A DNA stretch of 64,000 nt from Akebia trifoliata (GCA_017979445.1 CM030711.1:39672757-39736756), one strand, 5' to 3'. Numbered from the stretch's first letter, positions 34,149 to 47,161 are shown. Numbers and translations are program-made. Notes: generated by a model from the letters alone, not told the origin.

Positions 34149-35081
34149 CTATCTTTCGATGTCAATCGGGGGTGATCCCTTCCCATAGTTGATCAAAATC
34201 TGGGCGTCATCAATTGTCTTCTTCTGTGATTCAACGTCTTCGATTTCTTCTTCTTCTTCTTCATTCCCTAGGGACCAATATTCCACCTTTTCACCGTAAA
34301 TTTTAACTAGAATTAAATAGAAAAATATAGCAAAGATGAACACCCCAGCGAAGAACCAACTGAATTGGAGGTTTACGAGTGATTTAGCTCGGTGGAGTGA
34401 GTGATCACCTTGACACCTAACAACATAATGACCATCTTCAAAGTTCATAGAACATCCTTTGGAAATCAACTCTGGGGTCCAAAGCATAAACCCCATGACC
34501 ATAAGCCAAAGACCTTGAAAGAAAATACTAAGTGACCTCACAAAACTTATTAAGAAACTCTTAGGGAGACTTATCCCTATAAGGGTGGTAACTAAAGACA
34601 CAAAAATTACAATTTGTAGGAGACAGTGGTATTGGCCTTCAACACCCATATGATCAGCTGAGTGAAGATGAAAAAGGAGGAGTTGTTGACTAAAAGCCAT
34701 AGCAGCGAGCAATTGCACCATCCCATCATGTGCTTTCGGTCGAATTCGATCGAGGACGATTGCAAAGCCAGCGTAGATGAAGAAGGACATTGATATCGAG
34801 GCGTGCTCGAAATTATGGAGATGGTTTGATGGAATCGTTCCATCAGGATCAAACGGTTGGTGTCGATCTGGGCCTATGAAGAGTTCCATGGCTATAGAGA
34901 GGCTTGTAGCAACCATGATCAAGTAGAGTTCCAAGTATTTTAGAATTGAGGTTGTAAACCAAGGGGAGGATGTGTAGGAGTTGGGGTGGAGAACATGAAT
35001 CTTGATGTGGTTGAAGAGGTGCCATAAGCCAATGACAAGGAAACCAAAACCTGGTGCAACATGTCCGACTAAAGTACCCAT
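34149..35081 (-). CDS. DUF716/TMEM45-like seven-helix membrane protein
   Basis: Intact single-exon gene of 310 residues, in the usual family size range. The start MGTLVGHVAPGFGFLVIGLW is the conserved DUF716 N-terminus. Hydrophobic segments fall at about residues 6-23, 50-68, 94-111, 121-138, 152-171, 177-200 and 237-260, giving seven predicted helices. The family histidine signatures are present: HLHNFEH at 87-93 and LLFHLHSADHMGVEGQYH at 135-152. The C-terminal tail is cytosolic-looking and very acidic (EEEEEEIEDVE at 274-284). The biochemical role of plant DUF716 proteins is not settled; some have been linked to virus or stress responses, and no catalytic function can be read here. No intron is needed and no lesion is seen. 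The leader upstream is (GA)-rich. One of only two intact cellular genes in the window. Confidence 0.93.
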   Translation of the reverse strand: MGTLVGHVAPGFGFLVIGLWHLFNHIKIHVLHPNSYTSSPWFTTSILKYLELYLIMVATSLSIAMELFIGPDRHQPFDPDGTIPSNHLHNFEHASISMSFFIYAGFAIVLDRIRPKAHDGMVQLLAAMAFSQQLLLFHLHSADHMGVEGQYHCLLQIVIFVSLVTTLIGISLPKSFLISFVRSLSIFFQGLWLMVMGFMLWTPELISKGCSMNFEDGHYVVRCQGDHSLHRAKSLVNLQFSWFFAGVFIFAIFFYLILVKIYGEKVEYWSLGNEEEEEEIEDVESQKKTIDDAQILINYGKGSPPIDIER

Positions 35082-35123
35082 TTGGATTTTTCGTTTTTGA
35101 AAAGGGGGGAGATTTTGGCTGAA

Positions 35124-35168
35124 TGAGAGAAAGAAAGAGAGAGAGAGAGAGAGAGAAAGAGAGAGGAG
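35124..35168 (-). promoter_or_regulatory. (GA/CT)n tract in the DUF716 5' leader
   Basis: A GA repeat (CT on the coding strand) lies 43-87 bp upstream of the start codon. CT-rich leaders are common in plant 5' untranslated regions and can bind GAGA-type factors. A TATA-like CTATTAAAAG at 35213-35222 (minus strand) lies a further 50 bp upstream. Confidence 0.45.
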
Positions 35169-35231
35169 AAGGGGAAGGATCTTCTTTGGGGTCCCAAATG
35201 GGGTGAAAGGGGCTTTTAATAGGGAATATAG

Positions 35232-35958
35232 ACTTGGATTTCTTAGGACTCTAGAGGCTTCTGTGGTGGGTTTGAAGTTGACAGCTGGCTTAAGAATAAG
35301 ATTTCTAATAGTTGACCAAATACTCTTTGTAATTGGGAGATAGAACGTAGAGATTGTAATCTATTTTGAAGGAGTTGACATTGAAATCCATAAAACTAAT
35401 TTTGATTAATTTAGGTGTCCAAATTTATGAAAGGGCAAATTTGTCCTTTATAAAATAATATTAAATTTGAAAATGAAAGAATTAAAAATGTGCATTATAA
35501 AATTAGGATCATTGCAATTGAATTAAAATAAAGTTTAAGATATAATTAAAAATAGAAGGAAATGATAGAAGATTTAATCATTTGAGCTCAACTTCGCAAT
35601 TGTTATATTGGAGATTTATTGGGTCATCTGGATTGGTTTTACATTAATTTGATCAATATAAATCTATGTTGTTTAGAGAAAGAACTCATGAAATTTCAAT
35701 CTTAAATTGTTCGGTGAAAATCAATATAAATATACCTTTTTTAAAGAAAGAAATTCTCCCAAAAACTATGATTGAAACACACACTGCCATCTATGTCCAT
35801 GTCCAAAAAGAAAAAAGAAGAAGGAGATATTTTGCTTCTTTATTCCACGTCCAAGGATCTTAAGATCAACTGGTCAACTTCGAGATTAATAGCTTCTCAA
35901 ACAAACAAATAAATCAATATTTTAGAGAAGGAAAGAATTAATCACTTGTTGTCTGGGT
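35232..35958. other. Upstream flank of the DUF716 gene
   Basis: AT-rich; no gene or repeat structure recognised. Distal regulatory sequence for the minus-strand gene could lie here. Confidence 0.35.
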
Positions 35959-35959
35959 C

Positions 35960-36162
35960 ATGATTTTAAAACTCGATTTTGCATCTCGTCTCGTCCAGAG
36001 TTTTTCGATACGTCTAAGATGTCTAATTCAAAAAAATCAAAAAAATTGAATGTGAGGTATTAAATCTCGGTTAAGAAAGTGACTTGTGAGTTGGTCTTGT
36101 TTAACCCAGATACCGAGTTAACTGGACGATACGTCTCAGTCTTGAATGGGTTTTAAAATCAT
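35960..36162. mobile_element. Small MITE with ATGATTTTAAAAC termini
   Basis: ATGATTTTAAAACTC at the left and GGGTTTTAAAATCAT at the right are inverted. Subterminal CGATACGTCTAAG and CGATACGTCTCAG also recur. The flanking 8-mers TCTGGGTC and TTTGGGTA (the latter two bases beyond the right end) agree at 6 of 8, weakly suggesting a hAT-type MITE. Confidence 0.5.
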
Positions 36163-36164
36163 GG

Positions 36165-38900
36165 TTTGGGTACACACTCCTTAGAATCATGGGTCTTTGT
36201 TATTGCACATTTTGTTATTTATAAAGAGAATTTTAAAAAATAAAAACATTATTTGATTGGGATCCAAAAACTCATGAAAAAGGACACACATAAACAAACA
36301 TCAAATCTTGACAATGTGAACATGAAATCGAATGGTTGTATTTATCGTAGTGATACACAATATATACTCGAGATGTGAGTAATATCTGAATGTTAGATTT
36401 CATGTTTACTCAGTTGATCAGAATTTGAATTTTCTGTGTGAATCATTATTATAAATAGATTATTTTCAATATATTCCCTCTCTCTGATTAATTATAATAA
36501 CTAGAATGTGCATATATATCATAAGGGCTTATTTGGACTTCAAAATATTTGAAAATTAAATAATGTGATTATAGGACCAAGAGATTACAATTTTCTTGAT
36601 TTTTGATCAAAATGATTTTTATTTGTTAAATTTAAATGTAAAGGTGATGGCATTTATGGGATGCCCATTTTTGTGTCGAATCCCTTCTACTCTGCCTTCA
36701 CTCATTATAATAGTAAAGATAAGATTTGAGTAAATTAATAGGTAAAGAAAAGAAAAAATAAAATATGGTGTTGTAATTTTTTTGGTGAAAAAGGCATATT
36801 CGTACTTTCATCTTTGAATTGAATTGTAAAATGTCAAAAGTGGTGTAGTTGCCTTGGTAGCATAGTGTTACGTAGATATAAATTAATGCACGGAGTTGAT
36901 TGCAAGTTATTTTTCACCATTGAATTTTAATTTTAAATTATGAAATTATGTGAAAGTTCGATAGCCATCCATTTTTAAAACCTTGGATCAAATAAAAAAA
37001 AAAAAATTAGATTTGAATTTTTCGATAGAGTTTAGAGGATTATGGTGTAGGATTGGCATTGTGATAATCCATTTTGAGAACGCTTACTAAAATTTAAAAT
37101 CTTTACCGAGTTAATAAGAAAAATGTTTCTCTTTCTCTCTGTCAATCTCATTCTCACTATTAATTTATGTGTGCCCCACTAAAATGAGTAGTGATTCATT
37201 GTGAACCGATGAGGTGGCCAAATGAGCTATTACATCAATAGCAACATGGAATGCGTCCAAGAAAAAGTAAAATTCATTGGAGAAAGCTCCCATGCTAAAC
37301 CTATAAAATGCTTTGTAATGAACGTCCACGTGGCATTTTGATATTGACATAACAGCTTAGCAGTCTCTTTATTAACAGAAAATCCCTACTCCACGATGAT
37401 GGCTATCGAGGGTAGAATCATTAGACAACTATATTTTCTATGATTAAGAACGTGATTGTGAAAAAAAGAAATAACAAAAAAAAATAGAAAATTACATACA
37501 AAATACAGGGATTTATGTGGCTCTGTTGTGTACTTATGTCCAGGGATCAAATAAAAAATGTAATTAGACTAATTTCTTTTAAATTTTACAACTCTAGCTA
37601 TCTTTAATAAAAACATGAGGAGAGAAAAACGTGTTTATAACCATCGAAATAAAAAATCTTCAAAAAATATTATATAATTGTAATTGCCAAAATCCTAAGA
37701 GGTTTGGTTGCCCCTACGCATCCTTAGCTCAACATATCTCCAATAGAATACAAAACTTTTACACAATAATGACATGTTGAATTATTGGGCAAAATGTCAT
37801 GTGTTGCAACTTTATGATCATCAAATTTCTAACCAAAATGGAGAAGGAAAAAGGGGTAGCCCACTACTATATGAATAGTCTTATTAATTGAAGGCTATAA
37901 ACCTTGACATAATAATCAAGTTCTCAATTATTTTATCGGGTAATTGTTGAACTTAATATATAAATTTGAATCAGAAAAATATTATATAAATCAGACAATA
38001 AGAATAGTTGGAATGAATTTATTGGATTGAGGCACGGAGAAATCGTTGTCTTTAAAATCAATTTTGACCCCTTAAGATGTGACATCCACAAGTCGGTCTC
38101 AGACAATCGATTTTTAAGATTCAATAGTGACAAGTTTGTTTTACACGCACCCACGTGAGGCTTAAATCTAAGATTTGCACTCCCCTTACGCGAGCATCAC
38201 ATGCGCCCAAGCGTACTAAGGATTTTTGATGGATTGACCCCAAATACAATGGGCTGTAGTCCCATGATGCCTTGGGCCCCCATGTATAAACGAGATCTAA
38301 TATCTTTCTTTCTCACACTCAAGTAATTAGGAGAGTAAGAACATTTATAAGTTGAACACCAGTCTTATATTTAATCGATGTGGGACTACATATTTAAGAG
38401 TTATCTTTATAACTCTCAAGAAAAAGAAAAAGAAAGAATATTTGAATTTTCAACTATTACAAATAGGGAAAATGTTCTTTTAATTAAGATTTCACCAAAA
38501 ATAAAAAAACCCTACACCAACCACACTCAAGAGAAAATAAGGTCTTGAGTTCAAATCTTTCTCCTAATAAAATCCAATAAATAATATTAACTATAGATCT
38601 TACAACAGTAATGTGATAGATTCAATTAAATGTGGAATTTTTGATTTTGAAAGGTAATTGAGGGTTTAAGTTGATATCTATTGAATAAAATAATTCAGAA
38701 AAGTAGATTACATCCTTACATAAGAGAATCCCTCGACATTCTCTTTTAAAGTAGAATATAGTAACGAAGGGAATTCAATGAGATACAATTCCACTTTCAT
38801 AAAAGTAGATAAGAACAAAGAAACAAAAGTTTACATCACTATTAATCTCTATCTAAACAAATTCAAATTGAATATCCACAAAGATGACGGTGGTAGAGGA
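36165..38900. other. Intergenic AT-rich stretch
   Basis: No gene recognised. Near 38540-38590, GGTCTTGAGTTCAAATCTTT followed by A-rich sequence is SINE-like. GATGTGGGACTACAT near 38379-38393 is a motif often seen in dispersed plant repeats. Nothing else found. Confidence 0.35.
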
Positions 38901-38902
38901 GA

Positions 38903-38906
<4 letters not shown>

Positions 38907-38958
<52 letters not shown>

Positions 38959-38975
38959 GGTGGTGGTGGAGGAGA
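38907..38975. repeat. (GA)n microsatellite followed by (GGT)n
   Basis: A GA run of about 50 bp is followed by four to five GGT units and then GGA/GAA units. The open frame spanning it (RERERER, WWWW) is repeat translation, not a gene. Confidence 0.95.
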
Positions 38976-40843
38976 AGAAGGGCATGGGTGTCAATTTTTT
39001 TCTTTTTTAAAGTATTGGACATTTTAAGAAAATGTGGGGTGCAAGGAGTACCGCCTTTCTTCTTCTTCTTCTTATTATTATTATTGAAATTGAATTAATA
39101 ATTCTCTACGCTCCATTAAAAGCTATTTGATTTCCTTAGAATTTGCTTAATTTTTATTTTTTATTTTTCAAAATTCCATTTACCACTTCAACCCTTTTTT
39201 TTATTAACTAGTCTTATGCTAGAAACACATACATTTTAAATTTCTTGAGCTATGCTAACAATAAATAATCCACATTTCTTTTATAATCATGAGATTTGTG
39301 GAGAATATTTTTAATATTTCTCAAAATGGTAGCATGTGTCATCTCAAGATACAAGTCAATCACTCGGTGTACTGTTTCAATAATTGGGTTGAAATTAGAG
39401 TTGGACTTGCATAGTATTTCTTCGAGTATTTCATGGAGTCAGACTTAGAACGTATCACTTGGGTAGTAAAAAATGGTGAGTCCAAATAGTTCACAGTTAT
39501 TTACGATTTACAAATTAGTTCTGTCATCGTTGAATTGGTTAAAGAACATGCATAGTTAATGGGCAAGTAAAACCTTAAATCAAGAGCAGATGCTAGTGAA
39601 TTTATCTTAAGGGAAAAAATTATAAATAAAAGAAAAAAAGGGAAGAAGAATTTTTTTGACCGATAAGCCTATGCTGGTGGGATTTATTATGTTTTTGGAG
39701 TTTGATGGTACTATTCAAGAAGGAATATAGTCTAACATTTAACACTGTGATGCTGAGCTTGCTGGGGGGCTAATAATCCCCCCACTCGGAAGGTGGGGGT
39801 TTGTGGGCGGAACCCCTAAAAGAAATTTTTTCAAGGGTATTTTCATAATTTCACCAATATTATGTAAAATCTTAGTTAATCTGTAACTGTGAATTTTCTC
39901 TTTATAGTGGAATCGGTGTGGTCCGTGGATGTATCCCAATCTTGTGGGAACCATGTAAAAATGTCTGTGTGTCTTTCTGTGATTGCATCTTACTTTATTC
40001 TTCTTTATTTATTGTTCTTGGATCGATTCTTTACAAGATTTGAACCCAAGTCGCTCTGTTATCATTACCCAAAAACTTTATCAATTAAGATAGTTGGCAT
40101 CAACATAAGAGTAACAAATCATTAACATTTTATTCCACATTTTGGTATAATATGAGCATCAAAGTGTCTTTGACGGTTCACTCCTTATACTTAGATACAC
40201 GGATTGGAGTGATATCAAAGTCAAAGCATATTGACAATATTGAGTAGGGTCATGAATTTTTACGACCAAAAGACCATCATCAAAATTTTAGGCCTATTTT
40301 ATGGTGTGCGAAGTTTTTGAATAGATGGATAATCTTTTCTCGAAGATATTTTATTTTCAGATGATTTGTTAAGATGCCACATAACTGAATGGAAGTTGTG
40401 ATTGCTCTTTCTCTTTTTTCGCTTTTCTTTGCTTTCTTTGTTTTTAGATATATATGAGTGCCTTGACATCCTTTGACCGTCTTGTTCCCTTCTTTTGATT
40501 AATGAAATTTACACTTGGAAAAAGAAGCTGTCTATTAGTCACCTCTCATATTTCATTTTCATATCATGTAATTTCCCTAAAGTTCAACAACAATATTTTA
40601 GATATGACCACAGCTTATAAATTTTTTGCTTCTAGATGATAAGGTTTGTCAAAGTCTAAGGAGGAGGACGTCTTCCCCAAGTGCCCATTTTACTTTATTT
40701 GTTGTTTTCTTCAATTGTTATAAGCAATGAGAAAGTACATTTGTTACGAAGAAAATGGACAACAACATGCCATAGAAATGCAGTAATCAAACTGCCAATT
40801 GTAATTCTATTGAATTTTGGGCTACTTTGATTTGAACTGAATT
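38976..40843. other. Intergenic AT-rich stretch
   Basis: No gene. There is a (CTT)n/(ATT)n tract at 39055-39086. Near 40030-40105 a reversed TTTGAACCCAAGTC motif is B-box-like. Positions 39740-39830 hold a C/G-rich ACCCCCAC-type segment of unknown origin. Confidence 0.35.
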
Positions 40844-40848
40844 GCTTG

Positions 40849-41236
40849 TGTTGGGCTTTGTGGAGCCTAGTTATATTTTGATCCGGTTGACGACTCGACC
40901 CGAATAATGTTTGCGTGGTATTTTGATGGGATATTTTCTGAGGCTTAATCCATGGAGTGGAGGCTTAACCCATTGTGTATCTTGTGCGCAGCATATAAAA
41001 GCCGTTTTTGGTGATTAGGGTTTTTTAAGGTTTTGGTTGTCGTCTTTGAGACTAGAGCCGCACTTTTGTAATTCTTCTCGAAATAGTGAAATCTCTACAA
41101 CTCCGTGGACGTAGGCAAATTGCCGAACCACGTAAATACTGTCTTGTGCGTGTGATTGTTTTTTTTTTCGACGTGTGTGTTTTTCTTCTATTTCTTGTTT
41201 CTCACAGGTTTGGAATTTCGGGTTGAATTCCTTACA
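40849..41236 (+). mobile_element. Copia-like solo LTR, TSD GCTTG
   Basis: 388 bp beginning TGTTGGGC and ending TTACA, flanked exactly by GCTTG at 40844-40848 and 41237-41241. It contains a TATA box (CATATAAAAGCC near 40993) and, in the 3' part, CTCCGTGGACGTAGGCAAAT, then TTGCCGAACCACGTAAAT, a pattern typical of R-U5 of plant Ty1/copia LTRs. No internal region is present, so it is a solo LTR formed by LTR recombination. Confidence 0.9.
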
Positions 41237-41408
41237 GCTTGAGGCCGATCCAATTGACCAAGTCCGAGTTGTGCTCTCGTTTAATAATAATAATAAAAAA
41301 ATTGGGGTAAGGGGGGATTTAGATATACTTGTTTTTTAAAGGTACCAACTTGTTAAATTGGTTGATGTTTCTTAAGAAATAATAAAGAGATAAAAATGCA
41401 CACAAAGA

Positions 41409-41521
41409 CTTATGTGGTTCAGCAGTGTGCTTATTATGTCTATAGATAGGAGTAAGAACAATCGCTTATGTGGTTCGGCAGTGTGCTTATTATGTCTATA
41501 GATAGGAGTAAGAACAATCAC
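41409..41521. repeat. 56-bp tandem duplication
   Basis: Two copies of a unit beginning CTTATGTGGTTC and containing GCAGTGTGCTTATTATGTCT are adjacent and nearly identical. The motif TTATGTGGTTCGGCAGTGTG is related to text near 37508, suggesting a dispersed repeat. Confidence 0.85.
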
Positions 41522-41999
41522 TCTTTTCTCCTATGTTTTACAGTCTTAGAGAACTCTATTTATAAAATCAGAAATTACTAAAATGTATTTATCTCCTAAA
41601 AACAAACCCCCCATCCCCCTCAAAAAAAAAAAAAAAAAATCTTAGGAAAATATTTTACAATAACCCTTTTCAGACCCCTGACGAGTGTGTTATCCCTTAC
41701 AAAAGTGCAACTTTGGTTGGTGCCAATAGAATACAAGATGTCTCATACACAACAATACTAACTCAAAATAAAAATCCGATGTGTTATCAAATTGATGTCA
41801 TAACCCTATCTTGAACTTAAAAAAAAATATCGATGACCTATTTTTAATGAGTTTAACATTAAGATGCTAGTGGGATTGGAACCAAGCCCTTTAGTATCAT
41901 CACCCAAAGATTTTTCCAACTAAACTATCTAGCTGATAATTGCCTTGTAGACATTGAGAAAAACAATGCAAACAGTGTCTTCAACTTCTCTGACAATTA

Positions 42000-42030
<31 letters not shown>

Positions 42031-42847
42031 AAGAAAAGACTTTTATTCTCTTAAGTCAAAAGTCATGACCATTCATTTTTAACCTCTACGAAATTTTTAT
42101 TGTTTGTCACATTCATCTTCAACCTCAAGGTTTCATTGCATCTAAACCTTAAGAGCACGAGCTAATTTGAGAAAGTTGAAGTTGATTTTTTTTTTTTTTG
42201 GCATAAAAAATCAAAAGCTTTTAACAAAAGGTTGACTACTTGGTGATGAGGATGAATAGGTTAAAAATGAATTCACCCTTTTACAAAGAGATTGAAGATG
42301 AGGGTACCTATGTAATTTTAAATTAGTCTCTTATTGCAGGTCAAAAGTCTAACAGATTTGAGAACACTAGGCATCTCAATAATGGTGCTATGAACTTGTG
42401 GGCACACGGTAAGATGCATATTATACACTTCCAAGATTATATTTACTACCGAAAATGCCCTGAAAACAGTTCCTACCGAAAATACCCTCGACTGATATTA
42501 AGTAAGAAGGTCTTTCTCGTCAGAGGTGACGATTCTATTTCCTTGAAGAGCAAGTATCATAATAAAAGAAAAGCACGTCACCACCTATGTAGTGGATTTG
42601 GTTTCTAGAATCTAATAATAATTAATTATATTGTAACATTCCTCGTGATTATTTAATCCTTATCAGTAAACATGATATCTAGGCCGTCGATTTGTGTTTA
42701 TCACATGAATCATGGGGGCTGCTTAATGCTTACCATCTTTCGGTCAAAGTCTCCAACCGTATCGTACTGAAATTGTAAACTTTGTCTTGGACATTCAAAC
42801 ACGAAACCAGACAAAATTGATGTAAGATGACGTTAGATACGACGGAT
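41522..42847. other. Intergenic AT-rich stretch
   Basis: No gene. An (ATT)n tract lies at about 41998-42022 and a poly-A run at 41622-41639. The open frame 42390-42608 has no recognisable domain. Confidence 0.35.
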
Positions 42848-42849
42848 AG

Positions 42850-43070
42850 GTTGGGATCGGTTGACTCCCAGGAATGACTAGTGAAATAAACACATATCCC
42901 AATCCTTTAAACAAAAATCTAGTGGTCGAGATTTATGATTATCTTAAAATACAAATCTCGCACATACTTATCCCGAGGATAAATCTCAATCATTGGATTT
43001 TGTATTTAAAGGATTAGGATTATATGCTTTTTTCATGAGTCATTCCTAGGAGTCGAGGGATCTCGACCCA
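42850..43070. mobile_element. Hairpin MITE with ~85-bp arms
   Basis: Left arm GGTTGGGATCGGTTGACTCC, GGAATGAC, CCAATCCTTTAAACAAAAAT and GAGATTTAT; the right arm is its reverse complement with changes (ATAAATCTCAATC, AAAGGATTAGGATTAT, GTCATTCCTAGGAGTC, GATCTCGACCCA). A short apex contains ATACAAATCTCGCACATAC. Almost the whole element can fold back. No clear target duplication. Confidence 0.7.
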
Positions 43071-43602
43071 TCACAGATTTCTTTTTTATCTATATATATA
43101 AAGTCGTGATAAAATAACTCGCCAAGTACTCAATCGACTCACTTACATGGATACAAAAATCTTTGTTGATATTGAAAGGAGACTTCATTGACTTAGGTCA
43201 AACGTAATAAAACATACAAGAGTGAATCAGAAAAAATCGAGATTCTGCCCATCGATCTCATAGAGATGAATAGTCTTCTTCCCAAATGACTCATGGAGAC
43301 GAACTCATCTTCTTCCCATCTTTCTTTCTCTCGATTGTCTTCTTCCCCATCTCTTTTTCTCTCTCTCGATCGCCTTCTTCTTAAAAAAAATAAAAAAATA
43401 AGATCATCTCTCTCGAACTATCGAATATTGGTGGGCATATATTTTCTTAGCAATCAGGTAAATCTTCTCTCTTTCTCTCTATTTCTCTCTTTTAATTCTA
43501 GATTTAGTCTTTGTCAAACAAAATACGAGAGAATCTTATGTTGTTGAATTCATTTCGCCATTTACTATAAATAGTAGATCTGGACTCAAACCATTTCAAT
43601 CT

Positions 43603-45356
43603 GGTAGACACCCGAATTTGGACAAGCCTTTCATGCAAAATGCCTCAAAATTGGAATGGGCCTCAAAGCTTAAACCTTCAAAAATCTAAGTATATTTTTT
43701 TCTATTTCTTTCAATAAATGGCCTAAGGGCTTTCCTACATGGCCCATGGGCCAAAGACCTACCTCACCCTTCCTCTACACCATCATCACTTTTCAACCCA
43801 ACTCAACTTTAATCCAAACAACTCAACCCATCACTATGCCTACTCAACCTACCACCTAAGCCCATTGGACTTAAAATCCAACACTATACCTATTCAGCTC
43901 ACTACCCAATCATTATCTCAAACCCAACCATTCTACCTAAGCCTAATTTTTAACCTAAGTCCTAAGATCACAACCAATCACTTAAGATCATTAAAGTGGG
44001 ACACATGTCACCACCTCAACTCACCTCCCTTATTCAACTACCTATCCCTATGTATTTTTTTAAAAAATCATTTACCCACGCCTTTTTCTAACTTACCCTA
44101 ATCATTCTTTACAAACCCATCTTCACAAGTCAACCCACACCTTTTCTCTTTAATCAATCCATCTAAACACTCTATCTCCACCCCTTTTGGACACATGTCA
44201 CCATATCTTTCACCTTCCTAAAATTTAATCACTTAATCCCTTACACAACCCACTTTTCTAACAAAAACTAATTCCATTCAACTCACCTAACACTCAATCA
44301 ACAAACCACCTTCTTACACTCTCATTCTATCAACCAAACACCATTCATATTCCCCCACCTAACATTTAACCCAAATGGGTTGAAGGATCCAACCCATTTG
44401 GGTCACACATGACCCACTTACACCTTTTTCAACAAATGCCCTTTCACCACCCTTAATTCAAACATACTTCCTCTCACAAACCTCAAATCATTTTATTTTT
44501 TTTTCATCATTTCACCTTATCCTACCCCTAAAAATAACTTCCAAAATGTTATAAACCCCCATCATTCTCAACACAATCCCCCCATGCTTGACATACATGT
44601 TTGAGACACATGTTAAAATTCCCAAGACTTGAATTAAAAAAAGTTACTCTCAACTTTCTCTACTCACTCTCAACCTTCAATTCATTTCCAATTCCCTAAT
44701 TTACCAATTCAACCCTAATCTCTACAACACAAGTGAACCAAGACAAGTCAAAGAAGACTCATCTTTTTGAAGGACAAATCAAGAATAATAAGGTGGGTTT
44801 TTGGACAAAAAAAAGAAAAAAATAATCACCTTCTTCAACTTCTCATCTTCTAATTCTCTCATTCTACTTACACTTATGCACACACCACAAAAGGTTTGAG
44901 ACTAAAGCCTTGGGCCATTTCCTATGGAAATGGACTTTTGACTAAAAAGTCGACACTTTTAAAATTGTCCTAAGGTTGGAACCATATAAGGTACCCTTCT
45001 TCAATAAGGAGGTCCTCAAAGGTTTAAACCTAAATAAAAGTCCTTCGCATTTGAGGGCACAAATTGGATTTTTCCAAAATTTTATTTTTATTTTCAAATC
45101 AATCGAGTTAGAGGTTACCATTAATGGTGGATGGAGTAGGGTGCCTAACACCTTCCCTACTCCCTAATGTGGACTTCCTTACCTAGATCTAGGTGGACCA
45201 ATGGATTTTACTCGTATGAGAGTCACTAAATGCCAAAAAAATATTAAAAAAAAAAAAACATTTTGGGTGGCCATTCATACCCTTTACAAAAAGGAATGGT
45301 GGCGACTCCAAACATAAGTAGGAGAGATATTTGGCAACGAAAATCTCATGTCCACA
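43603..45356 (+). mobile_element. Solo LTR V inside the left TIR
   Basis: It starts GGTAGACACCCGAATTTGGAC (TG eroded to GG) and ends CATGTCCACA, with the GGTGGCGACTCCAAA block about 60 bp before the end, as in X. Like X it is rich in C/A/T on this strand, and its middle (CACTCAATC, AACCCAAATGGGTTGAAGG) follows X in order. The uninterrupted version of the insertion site can be read in the right TIR near 52040. Flanks AATCT and AGTCG match poorly, so it is old. About 1.75 kb, no coding sequence. Confidence 0.75.
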
Positions 45357-45435
45357 AGTCGCTATCTCAAATTGAGTAATAATGTTATTGTTTAGTTTAA
45401 GTTGCTAGAAAAATTAATTTTTCTAAACTTGTGTG

Positions 45436-45645
45436 TATAAAAAATCTTGGACTATTTTTCTTAATTTTTTTTTGTTAATCAGGCATTATAGGCACTATGA
45501 TCTTTTATGATGAAAAATCTTGAACTATTTTCTTAAATTTTTTTTTGTTGATCAGGCATTATGGGCAGATTGATCTTTTATGATGAAAAATATTGGACTA
45601 TTTTTCTTAAATATTTTTTGTTGATAAGGCATTATGGGCAAATCT
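45436..45645. repeat. ~80-bp tandem units in the left TIR
   Basis: Three degenerate units contain ATCTTGGACTATTTTTCTTA, TTTTTTGTTGATCAGGCATT and GATCTTTTATGATGAAAAAT. The right TIR near 51790-51950 holds about two inverted units. Confidence 0.75.
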
Positions 45646-46379
45646 TGAACTTAGTTTTTATTTTGTTAGATACCTTTGGTGAGCAGGGGAGATATTTAAA
45701 AAAAAAAAATTCTTTTTGTGTCATGTGGTGATTTACATGTGTTCTGTTGTTTCATTAGCTTCACTACAACCCAAACAAAAGATCTAGTATTTTGTGGTCC
45801 TGTGATAGACAATGTGGTTCTTCACGTATTGTGTGGGTTGAAAGTAGAGATGCAGAGGGAAATTTTGTTACTTTTTTGTTTTCCATAGTAGCTGCTTTAC
45901 AGAAGATTTATTAGAGTAAAAAGATTTTGTATTGTTTTCTCTGATCCTTAACCCCCATTTTTTTCTTCTAATAAGTTGTTCTTGGCTTGGCACTACTGTA
46001 ATTCCCTTGTTTTTGAAAACTTGAGGTTTGATGCAAAAAGAGTGAAATTCTATATTTTTCATTGTGAAAAAAAAAAAATTTAGTTTCATGTCTCAAGTCT
46101 CAACAATAGTCTAGTTAGTCTATCTCTCTTTTTTTGATGGATTAGTTATTTTGTAGGGTAAATTACCATTTCATGTGCTGAATATGACAAACTTCCCATT
46201 CCAATACACTGTTCATTTTAATTCCCAAAACCTGCATTTTAGCTAGATCGTCACTTTTAGAATAAATAGCAGTGAGAATCTTGTATTTTTTTTTGTTTTT
46301 TTTCTTTTTAGAATAAATAGATATAGATCTATTGTTTATACTAAGTTCTAATTTCAATTCACTGTACTAATTTTTTATT

Positions 46380-46920
46380 TGTTCTAACATCAGATTTGCT
46401 AAACTTGTATGTAATGGGTGGAGGGAATAAGTTCGAGGTAAGTTTCATCTTGTAAAAGATTTTGATTTTGGTTTTGTTGGTAAAAAAAAAAATTATGTTT
46501 GTTTATTTTTTTATTTAGCGTTTTGCTTGTGCTCAATCCACACATTAGGTAAAAGATTGTCCTTGGGTTGGTCTCCTGTGTAGGGATACCAGATGTTCCA
46601 CTACTTGAAAACTATTAATGTAAAAGCAACCACATAGCTTTGGTAAAAAAAAATTTGAAGTGCCAACTCTGTGGAGATTTCCAGTGGTTTAATGATGCTG
46701 TGAATCCTCTTAGTACGAGTTCAGAATCTTCTATCTCTTCAAGTCCGTCTTCGAAGGAAAAACTAGTAGCAACTCATCAAGTTCAGGTCCGTCTTCAAAG
46801 GAAAAGACTAGTAGTAACTCTTCAAATTCAACAGGAGGCAAAATTAAAATTACTGTGGAGATGGACGGTGATGATTTTTGTGCTAATTTTGTAGGAAAAA
46901 CCAATTTAAATAAGTGATGT
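46380..46920 (+). pseudogene. Possible remnant of a second MULE-borne gene
   Basis: Plus-strand coding-like stretch after the left TIR. KCQLCGDFQWFNDAVNPLST and a serine-rich tail (SSESSISSSPSSKEKL) are readable in frame 46640-46894. The C-GDFQWFND pattern is reminiscent of the end of a GRF-type zinc finger, a domain often found in small plant proteins and some transposons, but the upstream cysteines are missing. An upstream GTAAGT donor at about 46440 suggests an intron. Identification is tentative. Confidence 0.3.
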
Positions 46921-47161
46921 AATATTTTGCTTTGGTCTTGTATGTATGGAGTGATTTTCTAATCTTGGGATTTTGGATTTTGAATTCATCATGTCTTGAT
47001 TTGTGTTTGCAGTTTACACTTTATAAATCCACATAGTCTGCTCTATTTGAACAAAATGTTGTCTAATTCGCGTAATGGTTGTTCTTTTTTGGTTGGTGGA
47101 TGGATATTAGGTACTATTATATTTTGATTTCGTGATGGATTCTACTAAGCAGGCCCCAGTA

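Noticed and set aside
34607..34852. 81-codon minus-strand frame within the DUF716 gene
   Set aside because: Alternative frame of the intact 310-codon gene.
38778..39098. Arg/Glu-rich and Trp-rich open frame
   Set aside because: It is translation of (GA)n and (GGT)n microsatellites.
43739..44101. 120-residue His/Thr/Pro-rich open frame
   Set aside because: It lies in the C/A-rich half of solo LTR V; composition explains the lack of stops and no motif is present.
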